NCBI GenBank assembly: GCA_008360955.1
Contig: LUCM01002402.1
Span: 189,923-253,922, forward strand
Length of the DNA: 64,000 nucleotides
Reading direction: 5' to 3'
DNA from: Fasciolopsis buskii
Taxonomy: Eukaryota; Platyhelminthes; Trematoda; Plagiorchiida; Fasciolidae
Each line of letters starts with the position of its first letter. Within the stretch, counting starts at the first letter, position 1. The position numbers and the translations under genes are program-made. The notes beneath the pieces were generated by a model. That model was not told the origin of the DNA. It was given only the letters and a program-made list of their open reading frames with translations, and made no database searches. Below are positions 12,700-23,738 of this stretch, one piece after another.

Positions 12700-12733
12700 C
12701 TGAATGGATTCTACTAAAGTGTCGAAACGTTCT
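12700..12733 (+). ncRNA. Hammerhead-ribozyme-like remnant
   Basis: CTGAATG is followed, after a short putative stem II region, by GTGTCGAAACGTT. The order CUGA...CGAAAC...GU matches the catalytic core order of hammerhead ribozymes, which are common in flatworm retroelements. CUGANGA is imperfect (CUGAAUG) and stem II pairs poorly, so activity is unlikely. Confidence 0.25.
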
Positions 12734-13450
12734 GTGGATATTTAAGAAAGCGACATTGCCGGTTGGTCTAATTCGTGATTGACTTCAGAGAATCATTTTT
12801 TCAATTTAATGATCAATATGAACCGAGAGGATATCTTAGGTAGACACCACTTTTTTGTCAGCATTAGATACAAACAGACGGGAGTGATCCATCAATGTTT
12901 TGCCTCAACAGAATCCATTTCAAACTCGTTGTTAGCATACCAAGGGATGCATTCTCGGTCTTAATGAGTGAGCAAATTTCTGAATGTATCAGTCATTGAC
13001 ATGTTTATGAACAAATGAACTGTCTAAATAACCTGCATTCCACGATGATGTTGTCTTTGATGGTATCGGTGAACAAGAAAGCGTTGTAGTGTGATCTAAG
13101 ACTAAACATTTCCACGCGGAATCCGAGCTTGCTTGAGACATCGCATTACTGCACAGTAAACAGACGAACGAAGTGGACCCAAAGGAACACTTCGTAACCA
13201 GCATATATTAGTGAGACTGCTGGGCCCATGTACCCTAGCTCTTCCAAAACGCTCGAAAATACAATGACATTGAACTTTGGGACATTTGATGAGTTTGTGA
13301 GTTCTTTCTCAACATAAAGAGTTCTATTTCACACATAAACTGGCAGGTTCTTTTACCATTATCAGTGAGAAATATAAAAACAGCATTATAATCGACGCAC
13401 CACATCAAGACAATGCAAACACCATAGTCCAGTCCAATATGAGTGACCAG

Positions 13451-13480
13451 GTGATTCCAGGTGATTCCAGGTGATTCCAG
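13451..13480. repeat. Three 10-bp tandem units (GTGATTCCAG)
   Basis: Three perfect consecutive copies. The preceding CCAG suggests the array expanded by slippage. Confidence 0.9.
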
Positions 13481-14762
13481 GCCCATTAACATGATCATGT
13501 ATTAAAAATGAATGGACGTTTTGCCAAGCGGTAGTAGACCCTAATAATCAGCTTGTTACCTCAGATATTGATTAAAAACCAGGATAAACGAGCTATGAGC
13601 AAAGCCTGTCCTCTAAATACAAATTTCGTAAACGTCACTATGATGGCTGAAAAAGAATTGCCTGAAACTCATCTGTTGTCTATCTCGTTATTCAATATTA
13701 TCCTTCTCAAAGAAAAGCATCATTCTACTATAGAAAATACATTTTGAACAAATCCAATTCGAACTCTCAGAAGTCCTCAGCAAAATGCAAGTTTGGGACA
13801 AGATTGAACCAAAGTACTTACGACCAAACAGCCTATTTTAAGTCAACCGTATTTCCTGTGATTGGGCAGCCAAACGCACCGGCAGTTTGGGAGAATTGAG
13901 GAGCGATGAAATGCCGGATTTCCCAGTCAGATATAACCTGTTTGAGGTAATAAATCTGCACAAAATTCCCACAAATTTGTAACGTTCAGTTAGTCTTTCA
14001 TCATCACATCTAAATGCGCGGTGTGCATGGTACACTGTATTCCAATTACGCTGGAACTGAACCGAAAGTTGGCAGGTTCCCGATAACCGCTGGCCTCATT
14101 CGACTAGTATATCTCCTTTTCATTCCGCCATCGGCTGGAATTAGTCACGATATGACTTTTTGGCTTATCATTCCGGAATAGTGAATTTGATAGCTAAGTG
14201 AGTCCCGTGGTTTTATCTCATCTGCACACCTGAATGGCAACACTTTGATCGTCGCTCGATCCCCGTGCAACGTTTCCGATAACAATTGTTTCGTTTAATG
14301 CGACGAAATATGGTTACTTTCTAGACTACTCACACCACCTAAATAGGTCACGCGCGTCATTTGAGAAGGGGATTTTCTGATGAACTCGTTGGTCAATTAC
14401 CGGTCGAAACTTCGAAATCCCAGACGGTTTTTCACTGTGCAGGATATCTTGTTGTGATGACTCAAAAGCGATCAAATATGCCTCGGAAAAAGACAGCCGA
14501 GAAAAGGAATCAAACTAGTGTTTTTTATCATTTCTCGGGATGGCAACAATTTTGACGAAGTCATTTTTCTTCATCCAAGCTGATACCTTCCCCAGCCAAA
14601 TATAGTCACTGGCGGTTTAGATTTTATACACTCAAAACCAGTTCAACGATGATTACGTGGCGGAAACTACACAGTCGATCTACATGGGCTCTTAATTGGG
14701 ACAAAAACCACTTCGACGATATAGTTCGCTCCAAATTATCAAACAATTGGAAAATGACTTAC

Positions 14763-14887
14763 CCCTCAAACAACTCAGTGGCTGCCTGCGTTCTAGTCAC
14801 ATTGGTCTCCGGATCGTAGACTTTAAACGTTTGTAAACCATAGTACCAGTATAGATTGTGTAAACCAACCATAAAAGCAAATAATAC
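14763..14887 (-). CDS. TRPC channel exon: end of S5 and pore turret
   Basis: A 125-bp exon with a CATTTCAG acceptor and a GTAAGT donor, entering in phase 0 and leaving in phase 2. The translation VLFAFMVGLHNLYWYYGLQT completes S5 and corresponds to the LFAFxxGxxxLxWYY block of TRPC channels. It then runs through FKVYDPETNVTRTQAATELFEG. NVT is a possible N-glycosylation site in the extracellular turret. The two-base GG remnant joins C at 7295 to make Gly. The preceding exon at 19434-19618 ends YLL, so the S5 helix is split by the intron. Confidence 0.93.
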
Positions 14888-15748
14888 CTGAAATGTTGGA
14901 GAGGGAAATAGGCTTATCAACTGATGCTTTTTGCCGGTAAAATATGGCAAGCAATTAATGGGAACTAATTCATTAACACAAACCTCTTTTATTGACCACT
15001 GTGACAGTGGAGTTTTTAACAACTTCTCTCAAATGTGGCATGAATAGAGTCAGATAATGACAATTGATCCAAAAAAGCACTATTGACTATCTTCTGTTAA
15101 TGAGAGTTTCTTTATGACGTTTGGTGACGCAGTCGTTGGTCTTTTTATTATCCGCTCGGATAACGTGATTCTCAGGGCACTTGTTGACAGTTTGGCGCTT
15201 GAGAAATCGGATTGTCTGAGGTGCAACAGATAAACGCCCCCCGGGAGACTATCATGGGCTGGTATAACTCAATTTTTGAGGGTAATTCCAGCTGGTTATC
15301 GCCTGATTTATTATTGGTAACAATATCCTTTAAGTCGGTGTTTGATCCGTGCATGCTGGTGCCGTAAAGCTTGCTAAGTGCTAGACTTTATCCTGCTACC
15401 TTGCATCATAACCTGATTTCCTAGTGCCATTAGGAGCATGTCTTTTCCAGCTGTTGGTAATGCATCAGGTCATGCAAACCAGATAGCAATTACCAAGTGT
15501 TTTTGATTGTAACGATGCTGATGACCTATTAGTCAGCTGATTGTGATTCTTGATTCTAGCCGCGAAACGCAGTGGCGCAACAATGAGCTTTTCATTCAAT
15601 CTGTTTTCTTCTTACGTCTCCATTAGAACCGCGACTGCATAAAATGTAAACCGCAAATGTCATTTTGGCCTCCTTAGTCCCATAAAATACCCATGGATGA
15701 CTAATTTGTGTAAAGATCACATGATTATTTCCTATGAGCTCTCGTCAC

Positions 15749-15775
15749 CTGATTAAGGCTAACTTTCGAAACATC
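15749..15775 (+). ncRNA. Hammerhead-ribozyme-like remnant
   Basis: CTGATTA, a short AAG/CTT stem with loop GCTAA, then CGAAACATC. This reproduces the order and spacing of a minimal hammerhead core (CUGANGA, stem II, GAAA), with one core base changed (G to T). It resembles the ends of flatworm retroelements. Short flanking pairing was not resolved. Confidence 0.3.
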
Positions 15776-17626
15776 GAAGTATAATCCCCTGTTTGATTCT
15801 CAAGCATTAAGTGGACCTATATTTTTAAACAAATCTAGGAATGCAGAATATGTATACTGGACAGGAAATTACCTGGCAGGTATATCTGATGAGTGAAATT
15901 AATCGCCAGACTTATTCTGTGCTTCCGAGGAACTCCTGTACTACGATCCTTGTACCTATTATTTACATCAGCATGAAGGTTGATCAGTCATCATTTGAAA
16001 AATTTACGATTGCCCAAAATCCTTCCTATTACTGACTTATGCTTGCGAGTATTATAAAAACGTTTTTCCTGGTTGAAAAATATGTTTGACGTAAATATGG
16101 ATGATATGCTAACCAAGAAAAGGTACAAGGAAAAACGTCATTGCGGAAATTTTAAGTTAGAACTTGCCGACTTCAGTAAATTTACTCAATCCGAGTGCTG
16201 TCGCAAAATTTGCTGTCTTGTTCCTAATCCTTTGATGCCCTCCCGGCAAGTGATCTGGCTAAGGTGCTGTAGCTATAGCCTTTTATTTTCACGAATTCAC
16301 CCTAAATACGAGACATCATCAACTGCCAGCCAATCTTGCTAACACCTGTGTCAAACTGGCATGTAGCAACCCATCGGCTGATTAACCCGTTCAATATCCG
16401 TATGCATTTCGGTCTCTAGTATTCAACGGTCTATCCTAATAGCACTTCCTACTTTTCTCGGTAGACAAGTTTATTGTTCCCGTGGGATAGAACACAAAGG
16501 ATCACGGTTGACTGGCGAAGAACACTTATCCTGTTTGTCAATGGTTACACGACTACTTTGTTCTGCTTCTTAGTTGCTTTCGATTTGCAGCCGGGGTGAG
16601 TATTTGAAATCAGCAAAACAGTTGTTTGGAACTGAAAAAGTTCTCCGCAAATTGATGGAATGCGGAACAGCAGTTAGCAACATGAGCCAAACTCTAAGTG
16701 AACCGAATCTTTTCGAGGTGCTTGACTGATCTTCACCGTTTGCCATGCTTAACTGTTTATTTGCTGCACCTTCATTTGAAGTCCCGTCCTTTCTCCGGTT
16801 GTAATCAGGTCGAGTGAATACGCGAGGTATGGCTCATTAAAATGGACTATCCATTTATCACGATAAACTCTACCCAAAAACTCTGTTGGATTTGTTTAAA
16901 ATAAAATAATTACATTACTTACGCTTATCTAGGCGACATTAACTAGCACTTTTAAGGAGGTCATTAACAGATAAATGGCGAAATATTGTTATATGGAAAT
17001 TCATAGCAGTTCGCCAGAACGAGATTCGGTTTGACTGTTGCATTTAATGTGGACTGGATTGCACGAGGCTTGCGTCCACGGCACAGACAGACAGATCATT
17101 TATTAAAAATAACATCAGCCGGTCTACCGTATACAACAAGGTTAGTGGACTTACAAATCTGACCCAACTTTGAATTTCCTAACCGCCAACTAAGTAGAAT
17201 TAAGGCTTGGACTCAACAGCGTTATGAACTCCTTGGTAGGATTTTCCGTCGTATGACGCAAAATCTAAGATCTTTTCTGTTCATCTGATATCCAGAAATA
17301 TTACGGCAGCTCAAACCGCCCCTGGAAATAATGTGAGTCAATTCAATAAACGGATGAACGAGTAGGAAGCGCTTTTTGATTTTCTAAAGACTATCTACTG
17401 ACTAGTAAATAATCCAACGGTTTTTGCCTCTACTCAGCTGTGCGTTGTCAAATCGTAAATGTGAGTTGCTTCTTAGCACTGCGATTATACTAAAGTTTGC
17501 ATAACAAATTAAACCGGATAGTTTAGAAGTCCAAGTTTCTTCAAAGTGGATAAATTCCCGAAAAAAAGGAACACAAATATCTAATACAGTTCGATAATTC
17601 AGATAGAGCGATCACACGGTCTCAAG

Positions 17627-17643
17627 ATATATATATATATATA
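17627..17643. repeat. (AT)n microsatellite
   Basis: About eight AT units in succession. Confidence 0.85.
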
Positions 17644-19433
17644 CTCCTGTTTGCGTTGTCATTTCAAATCTCCAACCTTCTCCAGTCAAATTTCGGATGG
17701 CATTTGCCCTTTCTACAATGCTATTTGATTAAATTCTAGTAACGTCGCGTTGAAAGCATTTTTGTATGTATGGTTTGACTACACATTGTAGGAGGTAGAC
17801 CTTTTTCATAGCCCCAAATGGGCAGTTGATTTGATAGCCTGCTTACACCCAAACAAAACAAACTCTCTAGCCATGCGGCAAATACTGACTAAGTAACTGG
17901 GATATTCGGAATAAATATAAAGCATGCTCAGTCTTGTAGATTAAGGTTCATAAAACTGCCAGGACCATCATCATGTGTCTAATTAATGCGTGATGTGAAC
18001 GACATTTTCGAGTAAGTTACAACAGTAGTATTTGTCGGGTCAGTAGTAAGTAGTGAGTAATCGATAAGATGGCAATGATTGCGTGATTGTGGTGTACTTG
18101 TTTGACTGATGGTACTACTTGAGTCGCTCTGGACCACCAAATATGACAATGGTTGAAAGCACATCGCCTCCGGTCTTCAATATTCACAGTTTTTCATACA
18201 TTCACTACTCTTCGCCTAACTGCTTTGCACATCTTTCCAAATAATCACATCAGTGAGTGCCGAGTTCGAGATCCGTCATCCCCGATATCATTTTCTTTGA
18301 ATAATCCCCTAGGTTTTCCCAAGATATACTGCGAAAGTTTGAGCACTTCACGGAAACTTTTGCACAACTGCGATGTAACTAGATCGATTCACATTGACGA
18401 TCGCCTTTTCTAAGGAACAAAAGATCAATGACACTAGGGAACCTAAAATGATACGAATTACTAAGTAAAGATTATCTATTATACTTGACTGGTATTAAGA
18501 GGTGTTCTTTGTGGTAACACATCCAGGGGTCATGCCCTTTTGACAAATGTATTTTCGCCTGCCGAAAATCACCTGATTAGTTATGAGTTTAATTCACTCA
18601 TCAATATGATCTAATACTGGATGCAAGTGTGCGATTTTGTTTGCGAGTTTTGAAGCCTTCACTAACACGATAGGAGAATTCAAATGTCTAATGATTTCTT
18701 ATCACATTTTAGTAAGAGCAAATCTCCTATTTCACCGAGCAATTTGGTGTGTGACAAAGGTTTAATTTAATAATCATTGTAAAGCATTATGCATATGAAT
18801 GCTTCTAAAAAACAAAGACCGATGTGATAGGTCACGGTAGTTTGTCATTTTTATTGATAGTTGCACGTTATCAATTTGAAATAGGACATGTATTTGAGTT
18901 ACTTCAGTGCTGAACAACGTGCTACCCAATTTAAGGGTATGTTCTGCGGTCTTATTCCTCCTAGGCCTAGAAATTCATTTTTGCATCTGAAATCATATGA
19001 ACGGTGGGCAAATGAATATGATTCGTTGATTCTCAACCATTCTAACCGCATACGAGGAGCAGGTGAGCTTTTGAAGACACATAAATTTATGGCAAATTGT
19101 GTTCAACATAACCAGATGAAAATACAAACCATGGAATCATCTGCTAGTTTCTTTCGATCGGCCATTCAGGCTGTTTCTGCACACCTGGACAACAGCATGT
19201 CATGTTACTTAGTCATTTTTACAGTTGACTATCCAGGTAAAAATCCCCTTCCAATAGTCCATATCTGCTATGAATTATTAGTGTGACTGTCAGATTACTA
19301 GCGATGCCTTCCAATACAGGTTTCTAAAATTGACTGGAAGTTGTATACTACCTCGAAGTTGGCTAATGATAATTGACTAGCTCAATCAGAACATAACGGG
19401 GAGACACCAGGCTTCCCCGTTTTTCTCGCTTAC

Positions 19434-19618
19434 CAGTAGATAGAGTACCATAAAACGAGTAATATCAGTCAGCATTCGTGTGAACGAGATTTGCAACGGT
19501 CCAAGAGCCTCAAAAGCAGGCATCAGGTAAGTGGTCTTTGCAAAGCTGACCACATTTGCTACGGCGAACAGGACGTCGGATACAATTTCCGGATCGTCGT
19601 ATTTCCATCGAAACCGGG
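19434..19618 (-). CDS. TRPC channel exon: S4, S4-S5 linker and start of S5
   Basis: A 185-bp exon. The acceptor CAAACAG follows a pyrimidine-rich run and the donor is CTG/GTAAGC. Two bases complete a codon with the T left by exon 29349-29630 (Ser), then 61 codons end in phase 0. The translation contains WKYDDPEIVSDVLFAVANVV, then SFAKTTYLMPAFEALGPLQI and SFTRMLTDITRFMVLYLL. The LGPLQxSxxRM motif is the strongly conserved TRPC S4-S5 linker, and DPExxSDxLFA precedes S4. S4 lacks regular arginines, as is normal in TRPC. Confidence 0.95.
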
Positions 19619-21707
19619 CTGTTTGGTTGTCAGCAAAGGAAAGAGACAGTAAAACGTAAATAGCAGTCACTAGAGCCAGGACAAAAGCCGATGTATGTCT
19701 CTGGCGGTGATTTGTTGGACTAAGTCACACAAGAATCATCAATACTTTGTGACACTAATAATAATTACAAATAAGTTACAAAAGGAATGCAAATAATTCA
19801 TAACAACGGGAACTAAAAGTGCAACTTCCATCGCTGTTTTCAGGTTTTGCCTGTTTCGGGTAGTAAAAACAATAACAATTCCGACATCCAATCAATAACA
19901 ATCCAATTGAATTTCTGTTGCTTTTGTAAAATAGCAGGTTATTTTCCTTTTCATTTCAACTTATTCCAGTAGGTAACAAATATGTACTTCAGATAAAGTT
20001 CACTAAAATCAACTGCTTTGTTATAACTTGTTATTTCGTAATAATAGATCTTAGATGCAAAAGTCTTCTCCTTTGTATACCGGAAAATCAATCTACGATA
20101 ATGGTTGATATTCGTTGCGTGAAACAAGTTGATTGCAAAACACGTTTTGAAGTTCAACCCTGCAGAAATAATGTAGGAGCATCAGTGGCCATTAACCGAA
20201 TAGTTTCAACTTAATTTACACCTAATTGTTGCTTTTTCGACAACTTTTCGAACAATGGAAGATAAGATGATCATGTTTTAAGTTCCTCTCCAATTGAGGT
20301 CAATCTCATATGAGAAGCCATCCTAAAGGTCAGCAGGAAAGACTTGAAACTAGATATTTTTCTGTGGCACTTGTTAAGTACGAGCGCATGGATTAATCTG
20401 ATAGCAGTTGCATATTACTGCCGATGATTCGTAACAGGCTACGAAACAGAGTATTGGACAATTTTTATGGTTTTCATACGCAGGTCTAGAATTGAGAATG
20501 CCTTATATATTTCCGTAATCGTAGCCATTTGCCAAAAAAAGATCGACAAATTGGGAATTGTGAAAAAGAAAACCAAGATTGCAACTTCGAACTCGTGCTT
20601 GAGTCACAGAAATGATCAACAGCGGTTACAGACAAGATCGGTTTTGTTCCATTTATCTATAAAAATTATCGGGCTAAAGGTTTCGCCGGTTTTGTTAGGC
20701 CGAAAGCAAATATCCTTTCTATTTGATAAACAAGTGAATTCAATCAACGGGACACCAAAATACGTTTCTGAGCAAAAATATGTTTCAAACACGGCGGCCT
20801 TAATGAACTTGAAACTGACCTCGTACAATATGAGGTCAAAAGTAAGATTGCCTTGAAATTAAGTGGAGATACCAACTAAAATTGGAGGCAGATAGTGAGT
20901 TTTTCGTTTACAAAAGGTCAGTCCACATGCATTCAAGTCATCAATATAGCAACGGCGGATAAGAACCAAAACACGTTGTTTTCAGTCTTATTCGATCTGC
21001 TGTCGCTTAGTCCAACACGAAAACCGTAAAACGGGTTAATTTATTTTAAAAAATACAGGTGCTCATTGGGTTATCCACGCTCTATTTGTGAATTCGACTT
21101 TCTTGGTCTTTCCAAGTCAAACGTTTACATATCCCATACAAAACTGCTACAGAACGTCCCACCAACGCCTCTTGTCTTTTTTACTCAACTCCTTTTATGA
21201 CAGAAAAACACATAGATTACAAATATTCGTTATGTGCTGAAACCTTGTGCATTCAGCGTGCAGTTGACGGAAAAAATCGGAAAGATATTTGCATTAAAAA
21301 GTTGACTGCAATTGTAAAACGATCTATTGACATCTAAGAAAAAGTGTTGAATAGTGATAAAAGTTGCTGAAATCACTTCTTTCGGTCATCTCCTGAGGTA
21401 ATGAAACGTTTTGCCACTGAAAATGGACGACTAAGTCAACTCTGAAAACCACAAATGCAGTTGGCAACTGTTTCCGACCTATATTTTAAGTCTTTGAAGA
21501 ACCAGTATGAATCGAATAGCGTAGCATCTAAGCTATTCGAGTGGACTTACAAAGATTTATTGCATATCACTATTACGGGTATCTTTTATTACACTAATTA
21601 CAAGTGTCTCATTCCAGGATAGTTTTAAATCATATTCATGAGTGGGAGACTGTTCTCGTTCTCAGTGTCAACAGGGATCAGTGGCTTTTTATCTTACATC
21701 TAGGGGC

Positions 21708-21830
21708 TGTGGTCAACAGAAGGCTTCCATGCGAAGAATTCCACCGGTTGTGGGAGAATTTGAATACGCGACCTTGACATCCAAACGCCACGGCCTTATT
21801 CACCTGATTACTCCCGATTACCATGATGCT
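21708..21830 (-). mobile_element. tRNA-derived SINE copy
   Basis: Read on the minus strand it contains a tRNA-like head (TAATCAGGTGAATAAGGC, the A-box-like part), then GTGGCGTTTGGATGTCAAGG and TATTCAAATTCTCCC (B-box-like). It aligns along its length, at roughly two-thirds identity by eye, with the plus-strand copy near 49640-49760; both share GTGGCGTTTGGA and CTTCTGTTGRC-type blocks. Degenerate and not expected to be a functional tRNA. Confidence 0.5.
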
Positions 21831-22060
21831 TTTCTATTAACGGTGATAGTCCGGTCCAAATTCCGGAAACCTTTACGCAGTCCTTCAGAATTTAGAATAA
21901 GTCTCCCAGCCACTTTCTACAGTCTAACTCAAAAAGTGACACTTATCCAACCACTCATTCTCATACACAGATGCAGGAGTGCACATGCACACACAAACGA
22001 CACTGTGATACCAGTTAGCATGTGGCTACTACCCCAGATCATTTGTTTGAAACGGCTGCC

Positions 22061-22093
22061 CTGAGAAAGACTACCCAAGGTCGCCGAAACGTC
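22061..22093 (+). ncRNA. Hammerhead-ribozyme-like motif
   Basis: CTGAGAA, then a GAC/GTC putative stem II, then GCCGAAACGTC. The CGAAAC-GUC end is the canonical hammerhead junction with a GUC cleavage triplet; CUGAGAA differs at one core base. It lies ~230 bp from an oppositely oriented SINE, so it may be the end of a separate retroelement. Confidence 0.35.
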
Positions 22094-22795
22094 AAGAGGT
22101 TACACATTCTACTGACAGCGTCAGTCACTGACCTTTGAGCAATCGCATGCATAAAGTCATCACATAGTGCGTCCACTTTTCGTTACACTCCGTATCTAAT
22201 TCGGTCCAGATTTGCACAAACTGATCTCTAGAAAAAATCATCATACCAGAATTACCACAAACACAAAACGACGATTCTCGCTACTGCTCCCGCATTTTAC
22301 CGTAAATTTTTCCGTTTATTAACTGGCTGTTGGGTACGTATAGTCGTGGATGAGAACAAGGGTTGACAAATTACGAGTTACCAGGTGAATAAAATGAAAT
22401 GTTTCATTTGGAGGTATCGTCTAGACCAGGAACAGGCGATCCACACCACACTGTTATGCGCTATTGCAAGCTTATTCTCGTGGTTCACAAAAGTGTTTCT
22501 TCAATTTCTGTTGTTGACATTATTTTTCTTTGGGGATGTGCTTAAGGAGAGGTTATTTGGCAGTAAAAATTTCATTTGCGTTGTTTTAAACAAAAATTAG
22601 AAAACACAAACCCCGTTATTTTATTATAATTCTTACTCCATGCTACATATGGGGTCATAATGAAATAAGGCGCTAGGTAAGCACTAAATTCATTGTCGCC
22701 AGTTCCTCTCGAAATTTCGGCCCACCAGTAAAATCCCCTGCATTTGTCTACAGCATCTTCAACCTACAAGACACTTGTCTGTCACCTGTTACTGC

Positions 22796-23053
22796 CTACT
22801 CAGAAGTAACTGGTAATCGAACCCTTGGATGTGCGGTTTTTATCCATACACTGAGTAGTTCAGTCTGAGTCTCCGTGGCTCGTTCAACTTGAAAACTATA
22901 CACAATGCGTCCTCCTCCTTTGAACCAAAGATTGTTCTCAGTCCCGGCCATTTGGATAAGCACTGATGAGGGATCCTCATCGGCCAAAGAAGTAAGCTGC
23001 GTGTATGTAGTTTCCACAGACGAGTTGAACTCCGGCAATGCGTAATTAACCAT
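22796..23053 (-). CDS. Coding-like block, unknown (possible nested exon)
   Basis: Open for 85 codons on the minus strand, containing FNSSVETTYTQL, LADEDPSSVLIQMAGTENN and LWFKGGGRIVYSFQVE. Composition is protein-like rather than repeat-like. A plausible acceptor precedes FNSS in phase 0, compatible with the phase 0 end of the block at 23496-23738. It does not match any TRPC segment, since that channel is already continuous across this intron. I do not recognise the family. It may be an exon of a nested gene, an alternative exon, or chance. Confidence 0.3.
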   Translation of the reverse strand: MVNYALPEFNSSVETTYTQLTSLADEDPSSVLIQMAGTENNLWFKGGGRIVYSFQVERATETQTELLSVWIKTAHPRVRLPVTSE

Positions 23054-23495
23054 TTGTAGAAATAAACAATGAATAGGACGATTTCACCTCCGTGTTGCAA
23101 ATGCTGCTTAAGTAGATGGCGGCAGATCAATGTTTCCCCGAAAGCACACCATCTACTGAGCTTTTAATAATACCGGTCGAGTGTAAATACCCCGCATTCG
23201 GCCGTCTAGCATGGAAATATAAATGAACTAATCATCCCTTCTGGCCGTTCTGACACCGTCTATCCATCGAAACACGGTGGGATCAGGAGATAAATACAGC
23301 ATCGGTGGAAACTGCTTATTATTCAGAGGGGATTTTGATGTCAAAAAGACTTGGTTTTTATCGACCTGAAAAGCAAGCGGAATTTACCCCTGTTTTCTAT
23401 CTTCCTTATCGAAAATTCACAACTCGAACCAAGGAGGCAAATCTATGAATATATAGGTATTTCTAACTTGTTTATATCAAACTACAGTTAGAGGT

Positions 23496-23738
23496 TCAAC
23501 TGCTGCACCGTAAGACCATTAAAAGAATGCAACTGAGGTCCACACGGTATACCTCCAAAATATTTTCCAGTGAAACTGGTGTCCCATTGTAGGCAAATCC
23601 CCTCCCGGAATAACAGTACTTGAATGTGAACGGACTGGAACAAAAATGTCCGTGTTCCCAAATAAATTCTTTGAGCAGCCGAAGATAAGTTGGTTCACGG
23701 ATACTCCGGTTTATAAAATGTGAAGTAGTTCCCAACAA
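23496..23738 (-). CDS. Coding-like block, unknown (possible nested exon)
   Basis: Minus-strand open frame with TYLRLLKEFIWEHGHFCSSP, FTFKYCYSGRGFAYNGTPVS and LENILE, followed by a GAG/GTATAC donor-like site. An AAAGCAG acceptor-like site lies upstream near 23750. Richness in aromatic and Gly/Cys residues gives a protein-like look, but no family was recognised. It is on the same strand as, and in phase with, the block at 22796-23053, ~440 bp downstream. Confidence 0.33.
   Translation of the reverse strand: MLGTTSHFINRSIREPTYLRLLKEFIWEHGHFCSSPFTFKYCYSGRGFAYNGTPVSLENILEVYRVDLSCILLMVLRCSS

Larger units (their letters stand above)
7296..14762 (-). other. TRPC intron, 7.5 kb
   Basis: This intron lies between the S5/turret exon and the pore exon. 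It holds an ATC-rich microsatellite (8924-8978), a hammerhead-like motif (12700-12733) and a three-fold 10-bp tandem repeat (13451-13480). No conserved protein domain was found on either strand. Open frames near 9834-10225 and 11804-12067 lack any recognisable signature. Confidence 0.85.
14888..19433 (-). other. TRPC intron, 4.5 kb
   Basis: This intron lies between the S4-S5 exon and the S5-turret exon. It holds a hammerhead-like motif (15749-15775), an AT dinucleotide run (17627-17643) and a plus-strand 132-codon open frame at 18888-19286 of unknown significance. Nothing else was recognised. Confidence 0.85.

Noticed and set aside
18888..19286. Plus-strand 132-codon frame with a tektin-like feel (SYERWANEYDSLILNHSNR) and an internal donor-like site
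   Set aside because: No tektin signature motif and no partner exon found; too weak to annotate as a gene.
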